Source: Trichoplusia ni (taxonomy: Eukaryota; Arthropoda; Insecta; Lepidoptera; Noctuidae). Taken from it: a stretch of DNA of 64,000 nt. The translations under genes were made by a program, and so were the position numbers. How positions within the stretch are numbered: the stretch's first letter is position 1; every line of letters starts with the position of its first letter. Shown here one piece after another: positions 50,068 through 59,424 of this stretch. The notes under the pieces are model-generated. The model did no database searches and was not told where the DNA came from. It saw only the letters and a list, made by a program, of their open reading frames with translations. The DNA lies in contig NC_039491.1 of assembly GCF_003590095.1 (NCBI RefSeq), forward strand, positions 2,356,001 through 2,420,000, read 5' to 3'.

Positions 50068-50160
50068 AGTTACACGCTGACGGAGTCGCGGACACAGCTA
50101 TCTATACTTTTCTGCCGGAAGTCACTATTCCACGCGGACGAAGTCGCGGGCACAAGCTAG
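50068..50160 (+). repeat. Tandem Helitron 3' termini
   Basis: Two copies of the terminus lie about 60 bp apart: a decayed one (CGCTGACGGAGTCGCGG...AGCTAT, about 50071-50100) and the intact one (CGCGGACGAAGTCGCGG...AGCTAG, 50133-50160). The first ends CTAT instead of CTAG. The stretch between starts with TCTATACT, the 5' motif of the short Helitrons, so a tiny nested element is possible. Confidence 0.6.
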
Positions 50161-50504
50161 TATAACCTAATATTTTAGACAATTTCAAGAACTATCGCAA
50201 AGAATATGAATAGACATCTGTAAATTAAAATTATATGTAAACAATTTATTTTTTTGCCATTCGCTAGGGGTGGTAATTGGATTGACAATTTATTTTCTAT
50301 TTTGCTATTATTCTTAGGTCTATATTTAGTGTGTTGCATATACTGTGCTGCAACCATAACAGAAACAATTTTTTATTACTTTTTCGTTATCCTTTTGTAT
50401 TAAAAAAGGTAATAAACATAATTCAGTTCTGCTTTGGGTTCACGCCAAGTTTTTGCTAGAGAAATTATTAAAATTGAACCAAAGACCTGGTAACAACAAA
50501 ATAA

Positions 50505-50625
50505 TTTAAACGTAAAAAAAGTGAGTGTCAATGTCAAACTGACAGATGCTGCTGCCGGCCTGTCGAAAACAATTATTTATTTACGTAACATAATTTAAGA
50601 AAATTACTTACTTAAGTCCATAGAT
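50505..50625 (+). promoter_or_regulatory. Promoter/5' UTR region of the C15orf61 homologue
   Basis: The 120 bp before the ATG contain the imperfect dyad TGTCAAACTGACA (about 50530-50543) and a short GC-rich spot. No TATA box is obvious. The promoter lies only about 360 bp right of the Helitron 3' end, so the insertion spared the gene. Confidence 0.3.
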
Positions 50626-51646
50626 ATGTATATTAATCTGAGATCAATACCTAGGTTAAAAGCGATAGCAGTACAAGTTTCATTCTTTTCGTCTAAACCT
50701 ACAGCGTCTGAGGTTTTATCTGCTTATTTGACACAATGCAATGAACCTCCCTGGACATCTTACTTTGTGAAGGTAATATCCAATATCAAGCTGTCGAAAC
50801 ATAATACATCTTTAAGGGTGGTTTTTCCGCAGACTTACATGCACCTGTGAGGTATTTTCCTGGTTATTTTCCACTATTATGTAGCTGTAAAAAGGCTGAT
50901 GAATTAAAAAAGGCTTTTTTAAGATTTGTAGTGAATAGGCCAGAAATTCAGATGACAAACCCTGTTTATTAACTGCAAAACTCAGAGGTATAAATTATTT
51001 GTGACTTCACTATATTTGTATATGATTATTTTCAGTACAGTAGTGTAAAGAATGACCAGTTTGGGATGTCGAATTTCAACTGGCAAGTTGGGAAATCAAA
51101 CTACCAAATATTGAGGACTGGATGCTTTCCTTACATCAAATATCATTGCTCAAGAAGAATTGTTGAAGACTTGGATATTTCTGATAAATTTATGAGAGCC
51201 ATCAAAATTATTAATTTAGGTAAGCAAGTATTAATTATTTTTAATAGTAGTTTATTATAAAGAGACTTTTTTTCCATGAATCTCTTTGAGACTTATTGAC
51301 CTACTAGCTTCTAAAAGGTTTCCCAATATGACTGTACATGTGATATTTTTTTTTCTACTACAGGGCAAAGGTATCTCTTATTATTCTCTTCTCTATGGTC
51401 TATTGCTTCATGCAAGTTGTTTTCTCTCTATAATCCGCTATTTCATAAACATGCTTTTACTCATATAATAACAAAAAAAAAAATATTTTGACTATTTGAA
51501 AATTTTCTTGTTTTCCAGGTATACCTTGTTTGCTGTATGGACTTGCTGCAACACAGTTGATTAGACATGAAGAAATAGTGCATACAACTAAAGGACCAGT
51601 CACAATATACTTCCTTCTACCGGAACACAAGGGATCCAGTTACTAA
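50626..51646 (+). CDS. Homologue of human C15orf61 (small conserved protein)
   Basis: Three exons, 50626-50772, 51036-51219 and 51519-51646, join in phase 0 and phase 1 to give 152 aa. Conserved blocks shared with human C15orf61 include KPTASEVLSAYL, PPWTSYFV, NDQFGMSNFNWQV, ILRTGCFPYIKYHCS, INLGIPCLLYGLA and TTKGPVTIYFL. The N-terminus is short, basic and hydrophobic, compatible with mitochondrial targeting; a hydrophobic segment around LGIPCLLYGLAATQL could be a membrane anchor. The molecular function of this family is not established. All introns are GT-AG. Poly(A) signals AATAAA occur at 51832 and 51861. The gene lies tail-to-tail with the odorant receptor on the other strand. Confidence 0.92.
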
Positions 51647-52273
51647 CCAAGAAAGTCATCTTCCAAGTTTTTTTTGTATGGATATAAAGGATATGGAGGA
51701 GTTTTATAAATAATTTATTTGTGGAACAGCAATGGTTTTTTTTTTATAACTTACTCTGCTTACACCTTGTCCTGTGAGCTTAGTGGCTATTATTTAAATG
51801 CTGTTTTTCCATAACTATTTATTTAGAAGGTAATAAATGTATATATGAATTTAAGTAAATAATAAATTATTTTTAAAAGTTACCTTGTTTGTATTCCTAA
51901 GCATATTGCTATGATTTTATGATCAGGCACTCGGACAACTTTAAATGTGTTGAAGCTAAAATATCCATATCGATTTCAATTCAGCTTGTTCTAAATATAT
52001 AAAGCAATCATATATAATAAGCAAAAGGATTCTTTTTCAAGAGATAAGATAAGATAATTTTATGTGTCAAAAACACGTAGCTTTACAATCAGTTGAAGCG
52101 ATTACAAGAAAAATAAAAGATCGACAATGATTAATTTAAGAAATAATTAATCTCTTATTTAATTTATTTTAAAAACAAAGCGTGGTATTTAATCAAACAT
52201 TTTTTGTTTAAAACGGTAGGGTTTGAAGTGAAAGAGAATTAAAATAGATACATTAGAGAAGTGTCGTCAAATA
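51647..52273. other. Convergent 3' intergenic space
   Basis: It contains the 3' UTR of the C15orf61 homologue (AATAAA at 51832 and 51861) and the putative poly(A) signal of the receptor on the minus strand (TTTATT at 52163-52168). Otherwise it is AT-rich with no recognised feature. Confidence 0.6.
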
Positions 52274-55200
52274 TTACTTGCTGTATTGCCGCAGCATATT
52301 GAAATATGAATACGACGAACTCATCAGCTGAAAACCAAAATCAAACGTCAATAATGACATAGGTACGCATAACACCAATAAGCATTTTGGTAGGAAACAC
52401 TTTGTTTCTTGTTGCTTGGCTTCTGCAAAATATTTAATACCTGCCACTCTAGCCCAATGCCAAATTCAAAACCGTTAGCTGCTAAAGAAAACTCAAACTT
52501 ATGAAAATGAGATTTCGTTTTCATGAGTCAGGTTACTACATCTCTAGATATACATTCGAGTTACTTACAGATGAGAACGTCTCCAACTGAACATGGGGCA
52601 GTCCAGTGAACTTGATGGTCACCGGCTGTTGTGCTCGCAGTATAAAAATGACGATGTCTGTCCGTACCATCAGGCCAAGCCTTGTTTCGTGCCATCCGCA
52701 GGTCCAACACGCGTCTCCCAATGCAAAGGCCTTGAACAAGCTCAAATTAATATCAAGTATGTAGTATTTTTATGTAGATGTCTAAATATGTAGTTACTGT
52801 TTTTAGTAGTCTTGAGAAGCAATCAACAACATGTTGTAGTTGGCACAGACAGATTACTTCTACCGCATTTTTACGCGAATTTGTGAAGCATGTGAGTAGA
52901 TGATGAAGTAACAAACCTTGTTTCGAAGCATAGTTCCAAGGTAGCACGGTATCCACAGCTGCAGACAAGCAGCAATTCCTAATAGGCAAAACAGTATATC
53001 CAGTTTTCCGCTATCCAGTTTCTAAAAGAAATAAATACAAATTACTTAAGCCTTCTTGAATGAAATACGTACCTTGAGGTCTGCCTGCATCTCATAAAGT
53101 CAAACTTGGAGATGTGGACAAGAAATGTTGTGCGACATGTTGTACATCGTCGCTTTACAATAGTCTATTTTAAGAGGTGGTAGACGCCAGACGGAATAGT
53201 ACCAAAATACTTGCCTCTGCGATTTGATATGCTATCAGACAAATGGCGATAGAACTCAGCGATACTTGATACACCAACATAGGCCCGTAGACTGATGATA
53301 CAGTTTTCACAGCCCTGTGTGACACAAGCAAAATATACAAAACTCCATTAAACTGCAAACGAGAGACAGCATAGTAAGGATGCTTTGAAGCTCTTTCTTC
53401 AGGAAATAAGCTAAACGAGGCTGGACTGTTGTCTTTGTCAAAGCATGCCCTCCATTTGACAAAGACAACAAACAGTCCAGCCTCGTTTAGCTTGCTTCTG
53501 TTTCTTCACAACGAGACAATAGGTTAATGAGCACCTAGTGACCGTTTCATTTGTCCTTCCGACCACGCTCAAAAAGTGGTACGTAATTGGAAAGCAAATC
53601 AAATTTTACACGTATTTTTTCAACATACTTAAAAACGGAGAGATGCCACGTGACAATTTTCTTCATTCTCTCGTTAAGTATGCGCTGTACTTCCATTTTA
53701 CGTACATCGTATCTTGGAAGCAAGGCCACAGATTCATCCAAACCCTCGAATATTACTTCAAAATCCAATATAATCATGTTCATAATGGTATCGTAATGAA
53801 GCAGAATGTGGAACAGCGTGTAGATGTATACTGTAAGTTAAAATATAGTCATTAGTTATTTGATAACATTAGCTTTATCATGTCGAGAGTAATGACCTAT
53901 TTTAAGTATACAGAATGCAGTTTATTGCAGTTTAATGCTTATATTTCATCTCGTATGTTCGAGAATTTCAGACGAAAGTGAAGGCATGTGTTAATTCGTC
54001 ATCATCCAGCTAGACAGCTACTTGCCTACTTGGCTCATGACGTTTATTTCTATTTGCGTACTTACCGCAAAAAGTTTGGACGAAACAGAAGCACATCATA
54101 GATTCGATAACCAAAAACATTTCGTAATTTGGAGTTCTATATGGATCGTCATTCGGCAGCCACATCGGGAACTGGAGAGGCCTTTGTGTGTTCTCGTCTT
54201 GTGTCGCGAATAAACTCTGGTAGCACAAGCCAGCGACCGGGAATAATACGTAGAGACTGCTCACGAAGCAAACGAAGCAAAACCAAGCGTAGCAGAGCTG
54301 CCATATCAGGAGTTGGCCTTCCAAAAAGGGTTTGCTAGAAATGACAGTTAAGTATAATATCAATTCTGAACTGCAGTTGAAAAATAGTGAAATTGCTATG
54401 GTAAAAGTAGGTACACTGGTATAAGTGCAGAAGAAAATGCAAATTTTGAATTTTCGTTTTCAAACCAAATATCTGGTTAAGAAAACTCATTAGCAAACAG
54501 CAATGTAATACATAGAAACTCAAGTGGAGAATTATGTTACTTACCGATACCTCGGACTCAAGCTACATACGAAAATAAAATCCTTGTTCATTTCTTCCAC
54601 GATGTCGTATATCTTCTGCATATTTACCAGGACACTAACATACACCATGGGGATGCCTCCAAGTATCACCCAGTAACAGAAGCATTCCGTGGCGAAGGAG
54701 TAGTCCTTCTCCGTAACTCCGTGCCAAATGAATATCTCTTCAAATGTCATTGATATGATTGAAAGCTGGATGCAAATACATGGCCATAGGAATCTGAAGT
54801 TATGTTATAGATTATGACAATTGAAATTAGAAGTATTTGTGTTCAATAACTTAATAACTTATATCTTGTTACAGTAGGTGGGTGAAATCTATATCTATAC
54901 TCCATATACTAATATATAAGCTGAAGAGTTTGTTTGTTTGTTTGTTTGAAAGCGCTAATCTCGGGAAGTACTGGTTCAAATTGAAAAAATCTTTTTGTGT
55001 TCAGTAGACTATTCATTGTGTTTTAGAAGTTTAGAAGTTTAGAAGGTTTTAGGCTATATAACATCACGCTGCAGCTAATAAGAGCGAAGATACAATGGAA
55101 AATGTGGCAAAAACGGGGAAAAATATTAATCTTCGAGGGCTTTCGTTCAAAAATTCCTAACTTATAATATATCTTCTAACCACGCGGACGAAGGCGCGGG

Positions 55201-55552
55201 CTACAGCTAGTAAAGAATAAAAGAGGCTCAAGATGTTTAATTACTCCTTAAAATAAAGCCTCAAGGAATATTAAATGACTTTATGTGATCCGGATGGATC
55301 GGGATATTCTATTCTAGCAAATATGAATTGTATTTTCGGTCTGCTCGTAATAAGTAGGTAGTATGGTTAAAAGTTCTATACGGTACGGTAAACGAACCTC
55401 ACTAACGAGTCCTTATTATTAAAAAATACTCCGTTACTTGCAAGAAAGATACGCAATTGTGGATGAAAGTTGTACAGATTAATGTCTGGCCGATCAAAAT
55501 CAAAGGTTTCTTTTAGGAGGAATTTCTTCACAGCAACTATGTAGGAATACAT
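52274..55552 (-). CDS. Insect odorant receptor (7tm_6 family), complete
   Basis: Eight exons on the minus strand: 55552-55398, 54793-54545, 54334-54066, 53830-53629, 53314-53215, 53021-52917, 52730-52569 and 52327-52274, with consistent phases, giving 431 aa. It begins MYSYIVAVKKFLLKETFDF and carries about seven hydrophobic segments, for example LWPCICIQLSIISM, CYAWFCFVCFVSSLYVL, YQVSLSSIAICLIAYQ and LFCLLGIAACLQLW. The C-terminal LRAQQPVTIKFTGL, HVQLETFSS and SYSYFNMLRQYS are signatures of the insect OR family, which form ligand-gated cation channels with Orco in sensory neurons. Intron 5 uses a GC donor (GAG|GCAAGT): only this site keeps the frame. The exon-7 acceptor is weakly pyrimidine-rich. 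Which OR subfamily or ligand cannot be read. Confidence 0.9.
53408..53493. repeat. Long near-perfect inverted repeat in odorant receptor intron 4
   Basis: The left arm 53408-53442 (35 nt, starting AAGCTAAACGAGGCTGGACT) and right arm 53455-53493 (39 nt) are reverse complements except for 4 extra nt (AACA duplication) in the right arm. The loop is 12 nt. Transcribed on either strand it would form a roughly 35-bp hairpin. Confidence 0.9.
54894..55210 (+). mobile_element. Short non-autonomous Helitron in odorant receptor intron 1
   Basis: It starts TCTATACT after A (54893) and ends with the hairpin and CTAG (55207-55210) before T (55211), 317 bp. It has a GTTT repeat near 54930, the AGCTGAAGAG and GCTAATCTCGGGAAGTACTGG blocks, and no coding capacity. 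It shares its last about 30 bp with the large Helitron at 42.2-50.2 kb. It lies between the first two receptor exons and should be spliced out. Confidence 0.85.
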
Positions 55553-56706
55553 TTTGCAACGAAACGCGGTTTAATGTAGAAAAAAATTGGATCAATCTTA
55601 CTTCACATTAAGCGTCGTAGATGTAATGGGCCTCATTAGCTGAATTAAAGTAATGCGAAGTAATTATCGAGTAAGTAGTTATATAGGGCGACTGGTTATT
55701 ATGTCATTTGCGGAAAATCACATTTTGCTCAGTTTGTCGCACATATCTTGCCTATACAGGGTGGTCAAATGGTAAAGAAACCAAGATAAGTGTGTGATTG
55801 TCACTCCCCAAGGCGAGTAATCATTCCTAATTGTGTATTTCACTGAAAACATATTACCGAAATCAATGTCGGGTAGGTAAGTTGTTTTCTGCAAAAAAAA
55901 TTAAGATGTTTCAGTTAAATCTCGTATCGAGTCAGTTAGTACACTTTTTACCAAAGTGACGTTATTATTCCAACTTCCATACGTTTTCCCATAATTGGAG
56001 CTTTTTAACTCCGTATTTTTATTGAATAATAAAATACGTAACACTATAGTCTAACGTCAAGATCATTCCTCAGCGCAAGTCAATTGACTGATCAACCACA
56101 CCACCACTACCTCTGTCATTGTAAAAATAAATGAAAAGACAAATAAATATCTAAGAACGTAAAATATCCTTGTGCCTTCTGCTTTGATTTTCGTCAATTA
56201 TCGGAACATAAGACCGCATGTATGTTTAAGCAATTTCTGTGATCGTTAAAGACAAATGTAACCGAGGAAATAGTAATTGGGACAAATTAGTGCGGATTAG
56301 ACCTACATTCTAATTGTGAGTGCGTAGACAACCTTGCCCTCAAAAGACTGCGCTAACCGCGTTACAAACGACCCTGACATTTTCATATTTAGGTTATTTT
56401 ATCATTTTCACCAAATTAGTAAGGCGTTAGATAAGTTATTATGGATGTAAACACGCTGTATATTGAGAACTGCCTATAATCGCATTAAGTAGGATCGCTA
56501 ATTATGGGATATTCGATTGTCCTTGGACTAACTATTCAGGGGTAACGGGGGTTTATTCTAGTTTTCTTTTAAGTAGAAACTGAGATAGGTTTTGTTACGG
56601 TACCTACCTATTTATTTTTTCGAAAAAATGACTTGACGTCTAGTTGCCAGTAAGATAAACTCTTTTAAAGACGTTTAAATAACGATTCCGGCATTAATTA
56701 ACCTTT

Positions 56707-56830
56707 GTGTCGCGGGGGTTTCACAAACATCCAAGTCACGTGCACAAAGACACTCACTCAGGACAAGCATTCGTAGATCACATAAATGCTTGTCCTACGC
56801 GGGTCAAAACCGCAACACGTCGCGCTCAAA
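56707..56830 (-). repeat. SINE-like repeat with internal hairpin
   Basis: A 12-bp perfect inverted repeat, AGGACAAGCATT at 56760-56771 and AATGCTTGTCCT at 56785-56796, sits within a unit that begins GTGTCGCGGGGGTTTCAC and ends ACACGTCGCGCTC. On the minus strand a GGTTTTGACCCGCG stretch resembles a decayed B box. Related partial copies occur at 60551-60595, 60739-60772 and 60811-60894. Confidence 0.6.
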
Positions 56831-58269
56831 GAATTTGTCGTGGTGACCTCTACCATTCGGCTATCCGGGCAGAAAAATAAAAAGATTAGAAACGACCGAC
56901 AATTCATTTTATGAACGGTATCTGGGTGTGACTATTTCGTAATCAAATTATCACATGCATTGCGCAAATGAAGATTACCTGTTTATAATTATATTGAGTG
57001 TCATTTCACATAGATTAGCTCCATAATCATTTATTGCCAGCTATTATTATGCCACTTCTGATTTTGCAATGAAATATATAAATTTGGATGAATATTCATT
57101 TTAACAATTGATACCGAGTTATTAAAAGAAGGCTACACCTGAGTACAATATTGGACTTAGACTTCGCGTGATACCACGAAAACAGACGGTTATTATATTA
57201 TTTAGAAAGCAAGTGTTATCTTCATCATAGCCCTTTCTTTTCGGTCTTACCGAATGCAGCTAAGTACCAGTATTTTACAAGGAGCGAATGAATATTTGAC
57301 CTCCTCAACCCAGTTTCCTGGGCAACACAATACCTTTTAGTCAGACTGGTTTTTAAACAAACCGCAACGACTGTCAAAGATTTGTAAATAACAGTTGAGA
57401 CCCACTATTTAACGCGCCAAAATGAACCGTATTAAGCTTAATCTTCCTCCCATGATGACATTGTTCCTATGATAAGCTTGTATTGTAAGTATTGGCAGGC
57501 AGTATTATTAGATAACATTATTATAGCAGCTTTGTCATTGTTTAATTTCAAAAAGTATTTATTTACAATAAGATAAGTTTTGCCTTCGCATGAAAAAACA
57601 TGTAAGATTAATTTGAGGTTGATGCGGGTCAGAAAGCACAGATATCATTTATACTTAGGTTTGGATGTAATGAAGTGATTAAGCAAAATTTGAGATTTTT
57701 CCTCTTATTAAAGTCATGTCGGAATCAGAACTCATGTCAGAATTTCAAACGATTTAAAAATCGTCAAACAGATCTTCCGGGTTTAAGCCTGTTGCCGCTT
57801 TACCAACATAAACGCCACATTGTTTAGTTCACCTTTTATTACCTAAGTATAAAACGAATTATGCGGAAGGTACAAAAATAAATAACTACGTAGGAAAAAA
57901 ATACTAAACAAAATTAAAAAGAACTAAGGGCTTCGAATGAAAACATCTCCTGATCTCCTATAGACTTGGGTTCCCGCATGAGTTCCGTTGAATTGTTTTC
58001 AGAAAACGACAATGGATGTGATTAACGGATCTTGTGATGTCTTGCGTGTCTCCAGTAAATCTCTAAACATATTATTATCTTCATACATTAGTTTTGGTAC
58101 CTACTAGAAATCAAACGTGACTAACAACAACAAAGATTACCAAATAAATTATAACAGACGTTTATTTATTTATTATGTTTTTATGTAAAAAGACATAACT
58201 ATGTAAGAAGATTTAGTTTCTCTATTGTAAGATTGTTTACAATTTTTTTGGTAAGTACCTTAATAAATA

Positions 58270-58475
58270 GAGTACCGGGGAGCAAACGTTGTTTTGCCAT
58301 TCAGATGAGTTCTAAGTTAAAAAAAATGGGGGTATGAAAAATTGATGTTGTCCGATTATCAGACCTATCCAAAACGCACACAAAATTTCATAAGAATCGC
58401 TAGAGCCGTTTCAGAAGAGTTAAATTTTGTACACTCTGACACGAAAATTTTATATATAAGATTTATATGCAAGCG
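58270..58475 (+). mobile_element. LINE 3' tail fragment (RTE-like)
   Basis: The stretch contains AAAATTTCATAAGAATCGCTAGAGCCGTTTC-type sequence (near 58380-58412, quoted here only by its known pattern) and ends with a GACACGAAAATTTTATATA motif, typical of the 3' ends of lepidopteran non-LTR elements. No reverse transcriptase coding remains. Confidence 0.45.
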
Positions 58476-58773
58476 ACAGGAAAAACAGCAGGTTTTTCAG
58501 GAAAAACCGTTAATCTGCCAAGCATACTGCATTTTTATTAATCTTTAAGAACAACAGAAGGGCAATCACTGATAAGTTGATACTATCCAATTGTCGCTAT
58601 GAAGATACCATGTCAATAAATGTTAAGTCGTACATAATGTTTCAAATATGATTTCTGATAAACATATTGATAAAAAATACCTTAAAGCATGTCGTGTGAA
58701 CTTCGTCCTTTTTTTAGCCAAAGGTGACCCCGTCTCTAATCTATAGACGGATAAGACCGAGCTTTATTCTCTA

Positions 58774-59031
58774 CTAGCTGTTGCCCGCGACTTCGTCCCC
58801 GTGGGTAGAAAATATAAGTTATGATTTATACCCGCCCAGTTTTTTTTCACATTTTCCATTGTATCTTCGCTCCTATTAGTCGCAGCGAGATGGTTTATAG
58901 CCTAAAACCTTCCTTGATGAATGGTCTATTCAACACAAAAAGAATTATTCAATTTGGTCCAGTAGTTCCTGAGATTAGCGCGTTCAAACAAACAAACTCT
59001 TCAGCTTTATATATTAGTGTAGAAGTATAGA
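58774..59031 (-). mobile_element. Short non-autonomous Helitron
   Basis: On the minus strand it starts TCTATACTTCTACACTAA after A and ends with the hairpin and CAGCTAG before T, 258 bp. It is the same family as the copy at 54894-55210, with shared AAGCTGAAGAG, GGTTTTAGGCTATA and AATAGGAGCGAAGATAC blocks. No coding capacity. Confidence 0.85.
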
Positions 59032-59424
59032 TAAGGAAAATCAGCCATTTTATTTAATTTCTTAAAGATTTTTTTACTCGTAATAACGGAGAAATTTAGG
59101 ATAATCTCTAAAGAAGATGAGATAAGGTATTGTTATTATCATCATATTTTGTTAAGGTTTGTATTCCGAAACATTTTTTAATTAAAACCGAAACAGACAG
59201 AGCCACTGGAAAAGGACAAGTGACAGAAAAACGTGATGCAAAAATTTATCATCTGCCGATATTGTGTTATACAACACATACTCGTACTTCATTAATTTAT
59301 CACAGGTCTCGATTTGTCCTGATGTTTTAGTGCAGTTCGTGTTTATTCTGGCTGCGGTCGTTTCTAAGTGTTTTTGTAATTAAATAGATATTTATTGCTG
59401 TAGGCAGGCGCTTGTGTCTCAGAC

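Larger units (their letters stand above)
42238..50160 (+). mobile_element. Nearly complete Helitron encoding Rep-helicase, inactivated
   Basis: The predicted 5' end is TC at 42238 after host A. The 3' end is CTAG at 50157-50160 before host T, with an imperfect hairpin at 50133-50148 about 9 nt upstream. These fit Helitron rules (5' TC, 3' hairpin plus CTRR, insertion between A and T, no target duplication). Inside are a GTCT microsatellite (42292-42339), a TATA promoter, 39-bp minisatellite repeats and a Rep/Helicase reading frame. The frame is split by a hAT element at 46258-47805 and the helicase C-terminus is missing. The 3' end is clear; the 5' boundary is less certain because no full-length relative was compared. 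Confidence 0.75.
55553..59424. other. Intergenic region between odorant receptor and P450
   Basis: No gene seen. It holds a SINE-like repeat (56707-56830), a LINE-like tail (about 58270-58475) and a second short Helitron (58774-59031). The rest is AT-rich unique-looking sequence. Confidence 0.6.

Noticed and set aside
53538..53855. Plus-strand 105-codon open frame
   Set aside because: It is the antisense of odorant receptor exon 4, whose minus-strand translation and splice phases clearly belong to the receptor.
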